This document shows, in pieces, positions 18,603 through 26,986 of a DNA stretch of 64,000 bases (its first letter is position 1; each line of letters begins with the position of its first letter). Below the pieces are notes generated by a model that worked only from the letters and a program-made list of their open reading frames with translations, had not been told where the DNA came from and ran no database searches. Origin of the DNA: Streptomyces albicerus. Its GTDB lineage: Bacteria; Actinomycetota; Actinomycetes; Streptomycetales; Streptomycetaceae. The stretch is from positions 168,532 through 232,531 of the forward strand of contig NZ_VWMY01000005.1 in the NCBI RefSeq assembly GCF_008905045.1. The letters run 5' to 3'. The position numbers and the translations under genes are program-made.

Positions 18603-18749
18603 GGGCGACCAGTATCCCGGGGATGATCGCCGACGTCGCCGGGTTTATCGCGTGTGATGGAGGTGGGGTGCGTTTCCGCGCCCGCCGCGATGGGGGCGCC
18701 TCCCGCTCGAGCGAAGTCGAGAGTGGGGGAGGCCGATGTACCGTCCGCG

Positions 18750-19865
18750 TCAGCTCCCGGTATCCCGGACCGGAAGTCGCAGACGGAGTTCGTAACCGCC
18801 GTCGGCCGTGGGGCCGGACGTGACGGTGCCGCCGAGGAGTTCGGCCCGCTGGCGCAGGCCGACGAGGCCGTGATGGGCGCCGGGCAGGGGGAGGGCGGGC
18901 CGGGTCGGGACGGTGTTGGTGACGGTGGCGTGAACGGTGTCGTCCTCGTGGTGGACATGGATGGTGGCCGTGGCGCCGGGGGCGTGCTTGCGTACGTTGG
19001 TCAGTGCTTCCTGGACGGTGCGGTAGACGGCGCGCTGGACGGCCGGTGGGAGGTCGTCGGGCAGGGTCGTGCGCAGGTCGGCCTCGATGCCGCTGGTGCT
19101 GACCAGCCGCTGGAGGTCGGCCAGGGACGGCTGGGGAGTCAGCTCGGTGGGGCGGCTTCCGGAGGCGCGCAGCACGCTGACCATGTGCCGCAGTTCGTCG
19201 AGTGTCTGCACACTGAGCCGCCGGATGGTGGCCGCGGCCTCCTTGGCCTCCGGGTCGCGGGTGCCCACCTGGAGCACTCCGGCTCGCACCGCGATGAGGC
19301 TGACCTGGTGGGAGACCACGTCGTGCATCTCCCGGGCGAGCTGCGCGCGTTCCTTCGCCAGCACACCCTGGGCCAGCAGCCGGCGCTCGTGCTCGCGTGC
19401 TTCGGATATCTCGGCGAGCCGTAGCGACAGCTCACGTCCGGCCTGGACGAGCTGGCCGAGGAAGACGGGAGCTGCTGCCGTCGCCAGGCTGTAGGTGACG
19501 GTGATCAGATCGGCGGGCTCCGACAGGTCGGCGAACTCCGGTGACGGCCACGACCACTCGGTGATGTCGCAGGCCGCGACCGACATGGCGCAGACGGCGA
19601 GCAGAACGCGATGGCGTGTGAGGGAAGCGAGTGTGTACAGCGCGACCAGAGTGGCGAACACCGCGTCGCTGACCAGGGCGGTCGGCAGCGCCAGCAGGAA
19701 GGTCAGCAACGGCAGACGGCGACGGAGCGCGAGAGAGAAGGCGGCGAGCAGGGCGCAGACCATGCGCAGTGGCTCATCGGTGGGGACATGGATCCAGACG
19801 TCCAGCAGGGAGACCGCGACGAGCGCGGCGTCCAGCAGGGGGGCGGGCACGCGCCGGGGCTTCAT
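18750..19865 (-). CDS. Sensor histidine kinase (NarL-type, HisKA_3)
   Basis: A 371-residue membrane kinase. Four to five hydrophobic helices occupy residues about 8-140. The dimerisation helix has 'LAREMHDVVSHQ' with phospho-acceptor His181. The HATPase domain has 'VQEALTNVRKHAPG' (N box, about 285) and 'GLVGLRQRAELLGGTVTSG'. Its ATG shares a base with the stop of the response regulator gene upstream (TGATG), so the two are coupled. The signal is unknown. Confidence 0.93.
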   Translation of the reverse strand: MKPRRVPAPLLDAALVAVSLLDVWIHVPTDEPLRMVCALLAAFSLALRRRLPLLTFLLALPTALVSDAVFATLVALYTLASLTRHRVLLAVCAMSVAACDITEWSWPSPEFADLSEPADLITVTYSLATAAAPVFLGQLVQAGRELSLRLAEISEAREHERRLLAQGVLAKERAQLAREMHDVVSHQVSLIAVRAGVLQVGTRDPEAKEAAATIRRLSVQTLDELRHMVSVLRASGSRPTELTPQPSLADLQRLVSTSGIEADLRTTLPDDLPPAVQRAVYRTVQEALTNVRKHAPGATATIHVHHEDDTVHATVTNTVPTRPALPLPGAHHGLVGLRQRAELLGGTVTSGPTADGGYELRLRLPVRDTGS

Positions 19866-20527
19866 CAGCCCTCCATGTCCCGCGGCGGCCTGAGCAGGCC
19901 CGCGCGTTCGGCGAGCAGGGCCGCCTGGACGCGGCTGCCCACCTCCAACTTGGAGAGCACGGCACTCACATGGTCCTTGACCGTGCTGATGCTCAGATGC
20001 ATCCGGGCACCGATACCGGTATTGGACAGTCCCTCCGCGATGAGAACGAGCACGGCACGCTCGCGGTCGGTCAGCCGGGCGACACAACGAGCGGCGGCTT
20101 CCCGTGGACCGTTGTCCAGGTATCCGTCCACGACAGTGCGGGTGACCCGGGACGACAGGACGACCCCGCCGTCGGCCAAGGTGCGTACCAGATGCGGCAG
20201 TTGCTCGGGATCCGTGTCCTTGAGCAGAAACCCGGCGGCCCCCGAGCGCAGTGCGGTCGCCACATACTCGTCCATGTCGAACGTCGTGAGCATGGCCACC
20301 ACGGGCGGCTGTGGCAGCCGGCGCAGGTCGGCCAGGACGGTGAGCCCGTCCACGTCCGGCATCCGGATGTCGAGCAGCACGACCTCGGGACACAACTCCC
20401 GCACGGTGCGGACCGCCTGGCCGCCGGGGACCGCCGCCACGACCTCGATGTCGTCCGCGGAGTCGAGGATGTGCTTGAAGCCCGTACGGATCAGGGCCTC
20501 GTCGTCGACCACCAGTACCCGGATCAC
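19865..20527 (-). CDS. NarL/LuxR-family response regulator
   Basis: A 220-residue regulator. The receiver has the acidic pair Asp8/Asp9, phospho-acceptor Asp53 ('VVLLDIRMPD') and Lys in 'FLLKDTDP'. The LuxR HTH (about 150-210) reads 'LTDRERAVLVLIAEGLSNTGIGARMHLS' and 'VKDHVSAVLSKL'. I chose GTG 20527 because GAGGGGG lies just before it and VIRVLVVDDE matches the family start; ATG 20545 is an alternative. It pairs with the kinase gene downstream and may control the divergent DUF418 gene. Confidence 0.92.
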   Translation of the reverse strand: MIRVLVVDDEALIRTGFKHILDSADDIEVVAAVPGGQAVRTVRELCPEVVLLDIRMPDVDGLTVLADLRRLPQPPVVAMLTTFDMDEYVATALRSGAAGFLLKDTDPEQLPHLVRTLADGGVVLSSRVTRTVVDGYLDNGPREAAARCVARLTDRERAVLVLIAEGLSNTGIGARMHLSISTVKDHVSAVLSKLEVGSRVQAALLAERAGLLRPPRDMEG

Positions 20528-20704
20528 CTGCGCCCCCCTCGCCATGGGACCGCCGTCGGATCGCTACGACGCCAGGGGGGCGCCCGCCGGTTCCTCGGCG
20601 CCGGCGCTCGCCACGCGGCGGGGGCGGCTCCGGCCGGTCGGCGGGGCAACTCCGGTCACCCGCCGGATGGGCGGACGCCCATGCCCACCCCGACCCTGGA
20701 ACCC

Positions 20705-21949
20705 ATGACACACGACGCGCCATCGGCCTCACCGTCGATGTCCCTCACACCCGCCCTGGAGATGGGCCGCCCTCCCACTCCCGCCCGTACGCCGTCGACA
20801 GGGCGGCTCATCGGCATCGATCTGGCCCGCGGACTCGCGGTCTTCGGCATGTACGCCGCCCATGTCGGCCCGGACCCGGCGGTGGGCGGGCCGCTGGGCT
20901 TCTTCCTGGAGCTGGCGCGCGGCCGCTCCTCCGCGCTCTTCGCCCTGCTCGCCGGTTTCTCGCTCGTGCTCATCACCGGCCGCCCGCACCCCCGCACCGG
21001 TCGTGCCGGACGGCAGGCAGTGGGCAGGATCGTCATCCGCTCCCTCGTCCTGATCGCGCTGGGCTTCGCCCTGACCGCCCTGGACACCGACGTCGACGTG
21101 ATCCTCGCCTTCTACGGGCTGATCTTCCTCGCCGTCCTCCCGCTGTACCGGCTGCGAGCCCGGACGCTGGCGGTCGTCGCCGCCGCGAGCGCGCTGGTCA
21201 TGCCCCAACTGCTGTATGTGATACGCCAGTCGATCGACAACGGGGACTGGGCCGACACCGTCATCGGCCGGGACCCGCTGGCCCGGCTCAGCGACACGGA
21301 CGGTCTCGTCGAGCTGCTGTTCACCGGCGAGTACCCGGTACTCACCTGGATGCCGTTCATGATCGCGGGCATGGCGGTGGCCCGGCTCGACCTCACCCGA
21401 GCCAGGATCCGCACCCGGCTCGCCCTGACCGGAGGCGGGCTGGCCGTGCTCGGCTACGGCGGCTCATGGCTGGCCCTGCGCCTCGTCCCGCGCGCGCAGA
21501 CCACCATCGCCGCCGCTACGGACGGGGATGCGGGAGCCTCGGCGTGGTGGTCCGACACCGTCGGCTACCTCATCGACGGCACCCCGGCCGTCTGGCTGCT
21601 GGTGGCCGCGCCGCACAGCCAGACGACCTTCTCCATCCTCGGCAACACGGGTGTCGCGCTCGTCGTCGTGGCCGTGTGCGTCGCCGCCACCGCCCGGATG
21701 CCGCGCTTCACACGCATGGCCACCCCCGTGTCCGCGGTCGGCATGGTCTCGCTGACCGCCTACACCTTGCACATCCTCGCCATCCGGGCCGTCGGCATGG
21801 AGGAGGAGACCGTCCCGGCCCTGGTCGCGCTGCTCGCCTTCATCGCGACCGCCATGCTGCTGGCGAGCATCTGGACACGACACTTCCGCCGCGGCCCCCT
21901 GGAGTACCTGCTCCACACCAGCACTCGACCCACCCGCCACATCAAGTGA
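20705..21949 (+). CDS. DUF418/DUF1624-like membrane protein
   Basis: A 414-residue polytopic membrane protein with about ten helices. The signature 'RLIGIDLARGLAVFGMYAAHV' and the C-terminal 'VGMVSLTAYTLHILAI', then 'RRGPLEYLLH', are typical of the acyltransferase-3-like DUF418 group. Members are thought to modify envelope or exported compounds. The start is uncertain: ATG 20705 or ATG 20681. It is divergent from the two-component system, a likely regulatory link. Confidence 0.82.
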   Translation: MTHDAPSASPSMSLTPALEMGRPPTPARTPSTGRLIGIDLARGLAVFGMYAAHVGPDPAVGGPLGFFLELARGRSSALFALLAGFSLVLITGRPHPRTGRAGRQAVGRIVIRSLVLIALGFALTALDTDVDVILAFYGLIFLAVLPLYRLRARTLAVVAAASALVMPQLLYVIRQSIDNGDWADTVIGRDPLARLSDTDGLVELLFTGEYPVLTWMPFMIAGMAVARLDLTRARIRTRLALTGGGLAVLGYGGSWLALRLVPRAQTTIAAATDGDAGASAWWSDTVGYLIDGTPAVWLLVAAPHSQTTFSILGNTGVALVVVAVCVAATARMPRFTRMATPVSAVGMVSLTAYTLHILAIRAVGMEEETVPALVALLAFIATAMLLASIWTRHFRRGPLEYLLHTSTRPTRHIK

Positions 21950-21998
21950 CGCCGGGCGCGAGCCGTCGACGCGGAGGCGCGAGACGAGCGGTGAGCGC

Positions 21999-22652
21999 TC
22001 AGTGATCGGAGCGTTCTGCGCGATGGTGGGAATGTTCGTGCCGACTCGTCCTCGGTTTCCGGTCGTCCGGCACGGCATGCGTGTCACGCAGTCCGGACAA
22101 CGTGACCGTGACAAGACGATGCGCCGCTGCCTCCGAGGGCAGGGCGGCAGCGGCCGTAAGGGCGTGGAGGCAGTACGTGGCGAGCTCGTCTGGTGCGACA
22201 TCGTCACGGAAGTCACCGCTCCGCACGCCCTCGGCCAGCAGGTCCCGGACCATGCCGTGGAGCTGCTCCTGCGCCCGGAGGACCCGCTCGTCGCGATGGA
22301 GGAACGCCGCGAGTTCGGTGCCGTGGTGCGCTCGGGACTCGCGTGAGATGTGGGCGAACGCCCTCAGGACCGCCTCGAGCCGCTCGCCGGCTTCATCGGC
22401 TTCATCTCGCACCTCCGCCAGATGGGCGAGGTGCTCGGTGACCTGACGGTCGTGCCAGGCGAGCAGGATCGCCTCGACGTCCGGGAAGTACTTGTACAGC
22501 GTGGCCCGTCCGATGCCGGCCTTCTCCGCGATCTGCGACATCGTCACCGACCGCACGCCGTGCTCGGCGGCCAGCTCGGCGGTGGACTCCAGAATCGCGT
22601 CGCGCACCGCACGGCGGTGCGCCTCGATCGTCTCGTTCCACAGCTTAGGCAT
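21999..22652 (-). CDS. TetR-family regulator
   Basis: A 217-residue repressor. The HTH is 'VTMSQIAEKAGIGRATLYKYFPDVEAIL' (about 34-62), followed by an all-helical ligand domain. The tail is His/Arg-rich (TSRHEHSHHRAERSDH), which is unusual and may bind metal. ATG 22652 fits the family; an upstream extension does not. A CTCTGT/ACAGAG inverted repeat 34 bp upstream is a likely autoregulatory site. No obvious target gene is adjacent except the NlpC/P60 gene upstream on the same strand. Confidence 0.88.
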   Translation of the reverse strand: MPKLWNETIEAHRRAVRDAILESTAELAAEHGVRSVTMSQIAEKAGIGRATLYKYFPDVEAILLAWHDRQVTEHLAHLAEVRDEADEAGERLEAVLRAFAHISRESRAHHGTELAAFLHRDERVLRAQEQLHGMVRDLLAEGVRSGDFRDDVAPDELATYCLHALTAAAALPSEAAAHRLVTVTLSGLRDTHAVPDDRKPRTSRHEHSHHRAERSDH

Positions 22653-22685
22653 CGCATCAGTGTACGGCGCGGCGGTCTCAATACA

Positions 22686-22709
22686 CTCTGTTGAATATCG
22701 TAGACAGAG
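22686..22709. promoter_or_regulatory. Candidate TetR operator
   Basis: CTCTGT (22686-22691) and its exact complement ACAGAG (22704-22709), spaced by 12 AT-rich bases, between the NlpC/P60 stop and the TetR start. Confidence 0.4.
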
Positions 22710-22763
22710 CGTCTTGCAAAACAAGGTGCGGGCGTTGGGTCCAGGGCCGGCCGGCCGCGTGGG

Positions 22764-23789
22764 TCAGGGTCGGCTGGCGGCGAAGAACGGCATGCTGTCG
22801 AGGGGGACGATCTCGATGTTCTTGCCGGTGCGGGGCGCGTGGATGGCCTTGCCGTTGCCGACGTACATCCCGTTGTGCTGGTTGTCGTTGTACCAGTAGA
22901 TGATGTCGCCGGGCTGCAGATCCGACCTGGCGACCTTGCGGCCGGCGTCGTACTGCTGCTTGACCGTGCGGGGGAGCGAGACGCCCGCCGCACGCCACGA
23001 GGCGCCGGTCAGCCCGGAGCAGTCGAAGGAGTTGGGGCCGGTCGAACCCCACTCGTAAGGCTTGCCGAGCTGGGCGTACGCGAAGTCGAGCGCGGCCTTG
23101 GCGCGGCCGCTCGCCGGTCCGTTGTACGTCGCCGCACTGTCGCTGGCGCCCGAGGCGGCGTCCGCGCGCTCCTGGTCGGCCTCCATCTTGGCGCGCTGCT
23201 GGGCCGTCAGGCTGTTCAGGAGCCGGCGGGCCTTGGCGAGTTTGCCCTGGATCTCGTCCTTGGTCTCGGCGGCCTTGGTCCGCGTCTCTTCCAGGGATTC
23301 GAGGCGCTTCGTGACGGCCGCGCGTTCCTGCGTGAGCTCGCGTTGCTTGCTCTGCATGGCCCGTAGGGCGTCGGCCTGCCGGTCGCTGGTACGGCCCATC
23401 ATCTGGGCCTTGTCGAGGTAGTCGTCGGGATCGCCGGACAGGAAGAGCTGCACGCTGGGGTCGATGCCGCCGCTGCGGTACTGCGCGGTGGCCAACGGGC
23501 CTATCTTCGCGCGCAGTTCGTTGATCTCCTCCTGCTTGCGGGCTATCCGGTCCTGTCCGCGGTCGGCCTCGCGCTGGAGCTTCTTCTGCTCCTCGCGGAT
23601 GCGGTTGTACTCCTCGGTGGGGGCCTCCGCCTCCTCGTAGAGCTTCTCCACCTGCCCCCGCACCTCGTCCACCGTCGGCTTGGGAGCGGCCTGGCTCTGC
23701 GTCGGCAGGAGGCTGACGGCGCCGGCGGCAACGCCGAGGGTGGCGATCCGGGCCCGGCTGGGCGGCTTCGGCCGACGGTGCGTTCCCAT
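22764..23789 (-). CDS. Secreted NlpC/P60 endopeptidase with coiled coil
   Basis: A 341-residue peptidoglycan hydrolase of the RipA/CwlO-like type. A signal peptide (residues 1-34, ending SQA) precedes a long coiled coil of about 190 residues ('QKKLQREADRGQDRIARKQEE'), then the NlpC/P60 domain. Catalytic Cys257 is in 'NSFDCSGL' and the His positions are about 305 (HNGMYVG) and 317 (IHAPRTG). ATG 23789 has GAGGAG upstream. The enzyme would cut the D-Glu-to-diamino acid bond in stem peptides. A BlaI-class site lies upstream. Confidence 0.93.
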   Translation of the reverse strand: MGTHRRPKPPSRARIATLGVAAGAVSLLPTQSQAAPKPTVDEVRGQVEKLYEEAEAPTEEYNRIREEQKKLQREADRGQDRIARKQEEINELRAKIGPLATAQYRSGGIDPSVQLFLSGDPDDYLDKAQMMGRTSDRQADALRAMQSKQRELTQERAAVTKRLESLEETRTKAAETKDEIQGKLAKARRLLNSLTAQQRAKMEADQERADAASGASDSAATYNGPASGRAKAALDFAYAQLGKPYEWGSTGPNSFDCSGLTGASWRAAGVSLPRTVKQQYDAGRKVARSDLQPGDIIYWYNDNQHNGMYVGNGKAIHAPRTGKNIEIVPLDSMPFFAASRP

Positions 23790-23884
23790 CGTGAGGTGAC
23801 TCCTCTGCGCGTCATGTGGATCGAGCGACGGCTCCGCCGGACGCCGGACCGGCGGCCGAAGGCATCGAGCACTCAAGTGCGTCA

Positions 23885-23902
23885 GAACTTAGTTCCTTAG
23901 TA
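23885..23902 (-). promoter_or_regulatory. Candidate BlaI-type operator before NlpC/P60
   Basis: On the minus strand TACTAAGGAACTAAGTTC, an 18-bp AT-rich site sharing TACTAAGG with the DUF5134 site. It is imperfect on one arm (AGTTC instead of CGTAG). It lies about 96 bp before the NlpC/P60 start and on the other side of the M56 stop. Confidence 0.4.
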
Positions 23903-23950
23903 GTTCACATCGCAAGTGAGTGCGAGTCGCGGGCGTCTCGCGCGGACCGG

Positions 23951-24862
23951 TCAGCCGAGGCCGGGCGGGCACGCGACCAGCAACGGCAGCAGCGGAACCA
24001 CCACGGCCGCCGCGGCCACGGAACCCCACAGGGCGGGATGCGGCGCCCGGCGCGGGCCCAGGATCCGCTGCACGCGGATCAGGGCGCCGTGGCCGCCCGC
24101 CGCGAACGCACCCTTGGGGGCGCGGGACGCCACCATCTCGTACATCGCGGTGGCCAGCGCGTCATGGGAGTGACTGCGCAGCGCACGGTCGTCCGCGATC
24201 ATCTCCAGCAGGAGCGCCGTCTGCTCCCGGGCGTGGCGTGCCAGCGGCAGCCGAGGGAACACCGAGTGGAACGCCTCCGCGGCGGCCAGGGCCAGATGAT
24301 GACGGCCCGCGATATGGGCCCGCTCGTGTTCCAGCACGGCGCCGAGCTGCTCCCGCGTCAACTGACGGACGGCGGCGTCACTGACCACGATCCGTGGCCG
24401 ACGGCCGGGCAGACAGTAGGCGGCAGGGGTGTCGTACGGCAGGACGGTCGCGCGCAGCCTCGCCGAGCGGCGGCCCACCAGGTCCACGGCCTGCCGGTGA
24501 CGGCCCCGCGCCCGACGGGCCCGTACGACATGGAAGGCGAAGCTCGCGAGCAACGCGGCCCCGATGGCGACGGGCAGCGCGACGGCGAGCTGGTGTGCCG
24601 TGTCGGGATCGGGCCGGCCGGTGTCCACATGCAGTCCGCAGGAGTGCAGCAGACCGACCAGCCCCGCGTGCAGGTGCTCGGTCGGCATGGCCAGGTTGTA
24701 CGCGGCGAGCGCGGCCCCGATCGCGAACGAGACCGCCAAGGCGTGCCACACCGCTGCCGCCAGGGCGGGCGCCCGGTGCGGCCAGCGGCTGCGCAGCAGC
24801 AGGTACGGGGCCGCGAAGCCGATGGCTGCCGTGTAACCGACCAGGACCGGGGCCGCGTTCAC
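23951..24862 (-). CDS. M56-family membrane metallopeptidase (BlaR1-like)
   Basis: A 303-residue membrane protease. Helices at the N-terminus ('VLVGYTAAIGFAAPYLLL') and middle flank a cytoplasmic zinc protease with the HExxH motif in 'LEHERAHIAG' and a downstream 'LLLEMIADDRAL' supplying the third ligand. It ends with a helix 'AVVVPLLPLLVA'. There is no penicillin-binding sensor domain. GTG 24862 overlaps the blaI stop by 4 nt (GTGA). By family, it should cleave or inactivate the BlaI repressor on a membrane signal. Confidence 0.9.
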   Translation of the reverse strand: MNAAPVLVGYTAAIGFAAPYLLLRSRWPHRAPALAAAVWHALAVSFAIGAALAAYNLAMPTEHLHAGLVGLLHSCGLHVDTGRPDPDTAHQLAVALPVAIGAALLASFAFHVVRARRARGRHRQAVDLVGRRSARLRATVLPYDTPAAYCLPGRRPRIVVSDAAVRQLTREQLGAVLEHERAHIAGRHHLALAAAEAFHSVFPRLPLARHAREQTALLLEMIADDRALRSHSHDALATAMYEMVASRAPKGAFAAGGHGALIRVQRILGPRRAPHPALWGSVAAAAVVVPLLPLLVACPPGLG

Positions 24863-25227
24863 GACTTCGCCTGTCGTCCCACGTTCCGCAGGGCCTTGCG
24901 GAGAGCCGCGACCTCCTCGTCCGACATGTTCTCGACGAAGTGGATCAGCGCCGCCGGCCGGTCCTTGCTGGCTCCGAGGCCGTCCTCCATGAGCGCGGCG
25001 GCGTACGCCTCGCGGCTGCGAACCGGGCTGTACAGCCAGGCGCGGCCCTGCTTGCCGCGCAGCAACCAGCCCTTGTTGTACAGGATGTTGGTCACGGTCA
25101 TCACCGTGGTGTAGGCGACGGGACGGTGTTTGTTGATGTCGTCGACGACCTCGCGCACCGTCGCCGGACGGTCCCACGTCCAGAAGCGGTCCATGATCTC
25201 CGCCTCGAGGTCCCCCAGCCGTCGCAT
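24859..25227 (-). CDS. BlaI/MecI/CopY-family repressor
   Basis: A 122-residue winged-helix repressor: 'LGDLEAEIMDRFWTWDRPATVREVVDDI', then 'AYTTVMTVTNILYNKGWLLRGKQGRAWLY' as recognition helix and wing. The C-terminal dimerisation part ends 'ALRKALRNVGRQ'. ATG 25227 has AGGGAA upstream; ATG 25266 is less likely because it overlaps the presumed operator. It is coupled to the M56 gene. CopY members respond to copper and BlaI members to envelope stress; the M56 partner favours the latter. Confidence 0.92.
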   Translation of the reverse strand: MRRLGDLEAEIMDRFWTWDRPATVREVVDDINKHRPVAYTTVMTVTNILYNKGWLLRGKQGRAWLYSPVRSREAYAAALMEDGLGASKDRPAALIHFVENMSDEEVAALRKALRNVGRQAKS

Positions 25228-25252
25228 TTCCCTGACTTCCCTTCGCCGCCGA

Positions 25253-25268
25253 GTACGCAGGGCCATAG
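25253..25268 (-). promoter_or_regulatory. Candidate autoregulatory BlaI operator
   Basis: On the minus strand CTATG GCCCTG CGTAC, differing by two bases from the CTAAG...CGTAG pattern. It lies just ahead of the blaI start, the usual place for autoregulation. Confidence 0.4.
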
Positions 25269-25310
25269 TAGACGGCAGGACTGTCGGGCTTCCTGGGCGG
25301 AGGTGGAGGG

Positions 25311-25532
25311 TCACAGCCGCCCGGTGAGTTCGTAGCCCGCCTCGTCGACGGCGTCGCGCACCTGAGCATCGTCGAGCGGGGTGGTGGAGGTCACGGTGAC
25401 GTGGCCCGTGGGGATGTCGACCTGTACGTCGACGACGGTCTCGAGCGCCGAGACCTCTTCCTTCACGGCACTCTCGCAGTGGCTGCACGTCATGCCGGAC
25501 ACGTGGTATTCGGTCTTGAGTATGTCGGACAT
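25311..25532 (-). CDS. copZ: Second CopZ-like copper chaperone
   Basis: A 73-residue HMA protein with 'GMTCSHCESAV' and the ending 'VDEAGYELTG'. ATG 25532 follows GGGGAGGA. It is separate from the copA operon but preceded by a CsoR-like site. blaI follows after 83 bp on the same strand, so read-through could bring blaI and the M56 gene under copper control. Confidence 0.92.
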   Translation of the reverse strand: MSDILKTEYHVSGMTCSHCESAVKEEVSALETVVDVQVDIPTGHVTVTSTTPLDDAQVRDAVDEAGYELTGRL

Positions 25533-25557
25533 CGGGTCCTCCCCTGGAGAAGATGTG

Positions 25558-25574
25558 ATACCCCGGGTAGGTAT
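25558..25574. promoter_or_regulatory. CsoR-like operator between copZ2 and DUF6153
   Basis: ATACCCCGGGTAGGTAT, a 17-bp imperfect palindrome of the same class as those at 9549, 13514 and 13561. It can serve the minus-strand copZ2 and the plus-strand DUF6153 gene. Confidence 0.6.
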
Positions 25575-25620
25575 CATCGCTCCGTGTCTACTCCGGTGGC
25601 ACCTGAGAAGCAAGGGACCA

Positions 25621-26052
25621 ATGGCCTGTGCCTACGATGAGGTTGTGACCCGCCTCGGACAGCTCGCACGACCGCAATCGCCATTGCGGTTCGGTGGGCT
25701 GCTCGTGTGCGCCCTGCTGCTGGGCCTCCTCGGTATGCACGGTCTCGGGCCCGTCCCTGAGGCCGACGCCGGACATGACCGGACGGCGACGGCCGCTCCC
25801 ATGCGGGTCATGGCTTCGATGCCGCACCAGTGCGATCACGGCGAGGGCGGCTGTACGGGGCACGCCGAGCACGCGGATCCGACGTGCGCGTCGGCATCCG
25901 TCGCCGGGTCGCCTGCGGTGGTGCCGGTCCTGCTGCCCGATGTGGTGGCCTGTGCCGGGGCGCCGACCGCGAGTACGCCCCCGACTGACAGCGGTCCCGA
26001 CGGCGGCCGGGCGCCACCGTCACTCTCCGAACTCCAACTCCTGCGGATCTAG
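25621..26052 (+). CDS. DUF6153 membrane-anchored protein
   Basis: A 143-residue protein with one N-terminal helix ('FGGLLVCALLLGLLGMHGLG') and an exported region rich in His, Met and Cys ('MPHQCDHGEGGCTGHAEHAD'). DUF6153 proteins occur beside copper genes in Streptomyces; the Met/His/Cys content suggests copper binding outside the membrane. ATG 25621 has AAGGGA upstream at short spacing; GTG 25645 is possible. Ninety-one bases separate it from the DUF305 gene. Confidence 0.75.
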   Translation: MACAYDEVVTRLGQLARPQSPLRFGGLLVCALLLGLLGMHGLGPVPEADAGHDRTATAAPMRVMASMPHQCDHGEGGCTGHAEHADPTCASASVAGSPAVVPVLLPDVVACAGAPTASTPPTDSGPDGGRAPPSLSELQLLRI

Positions 26053-26142
26053 AGCGTCCCGCGCGACGCCGCACGCCCGAGAGGCGCGGCGGCGCGTTCC
26101 GGAATGCCCTTCACCGATCCGATCTGATCCAGGAGTTCAACG

Positions 26143-26784
26143 ATGACTGCGCACCGCACGCTCATCCGCCGTACCGCTCTCGCCGCCACCGCGGGAGTCG
26201 CCGCCCTCGTCCTCGCCGCCTGTGGCGGTGACAGTGACAGCGGCGGGCACGACATGGGGTCCATGGAGTCCGACTCCAGCAAGACCGCGACCGCCTCGGC
26301 CGAGGCCGGTGCTCACAACGACGCGGACGTCGAGTTCGCCACGGAGATGATCCAGCACCACCGTCAGGCCGTCGATATGGCCGAGATGGCCGACAGCCGG
26401 GCCTCCTCGCAGGAGGTCAAGGACCTGGCCACGAAGATCAAGGGGGCCCAGGACCCGGAGATCAAGACCATGTCCGGCTGGCTCACGTCATGGGGCGAGG
26501 AGATCCCCGAGGACATGTCCGGCATGGAGGGCCACGACATGTCCTCCGGGATGCCCGGCATGATGAGCAGCGAGGACATGGACAAGCTGGACAAGGCCTC
26601 CGGCGCGGAGTTCGACACGATGTTCCTCGAGATGATGGTCGAGCACCACGAGGGAGCCATCGAGATGGCCAACACCGAGAAGGCCGACGGCAAATACGGT
26701 GCCGCCACGAAGCTCGCGGACGATGTCATCACGGCCCAGACCGCCGAAATCAAGCAGATGAACCAGATGCTCGGCAAGAGCTGA
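26143..26784 (+). CDS. DUF305 lipoprotein
   Basis: A 213-residue lipoprotein. The lipobox is LAAC with Cys at 27. DUF305 covers residues about 60-210: two halves begin with 'EFATEMIQHHRQAVDMAEMA' and 'MFLEMMVEHHEGAIEMANTE', each with a conserved HH pair. A Met-rich loop joins them ('DMSGMEGHDMSSGMPGMM'). DUF305 proteins bind copper and other metals at the cell surface. It fits with the CsoR-linked neighbours. Confidence 0.9.
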   Translation: MTAHRTLIRRTALAATAGVAALVLAACGGDSDSGGHDMGSMESDSSKTATASAEAGAHNDADVEFATEMIQHHRQAVDMAEMADSRASSQEVKDLATKIKGAQDPEIKTMSGWLTSWGEEIPEDMSGMEGHDMSSGMPGMMSSEDMDKLDKASGAEFDTMFLEMMVEHHEGAIEMANTEKADGKYGAATKLADDVITAQTAEIKQMNQMLGKS

Positions 26785-26885
26785 CGCATCGTCGGAAGGT
26801 GGTGGACCGGCGGGGCGGGACCCCGTCGGTTCACCTGCCACTGTGCGGCTGAGGCCGGGCCCGTCGTGGCCTGACCGGATCCGTC

Positions 26886-26926
26886 CACGGGCGGGCGGGC
26901 CAGGGTTGACGGTCCGCTCGCCCGTG
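26886..26926. terminator. Hairpin terminator after DUF305
   Basis: Thirteen-base arms CACGGGCGGGCGG (26886-26898) and CCGCTCGCCCGTG (26914-26926) pair with one mismatch around 15 bases. It lies downstream of the copper-linked genes. Confidence 0.55.
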
Positions 26927-26986
26927 AACACTTGACGGGTCATGCCCCTGGGTTGTGGGCTGGTCGGATCAACTCGGGGAGCCCTC

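Noticed and set aside
24859..25227. CopY copper repressor
   Set aside because: The gene is coupled to an M56 protease, which fits BlaI-type control; no Cys metal motif typical of CopY is seen at the C-terminus.
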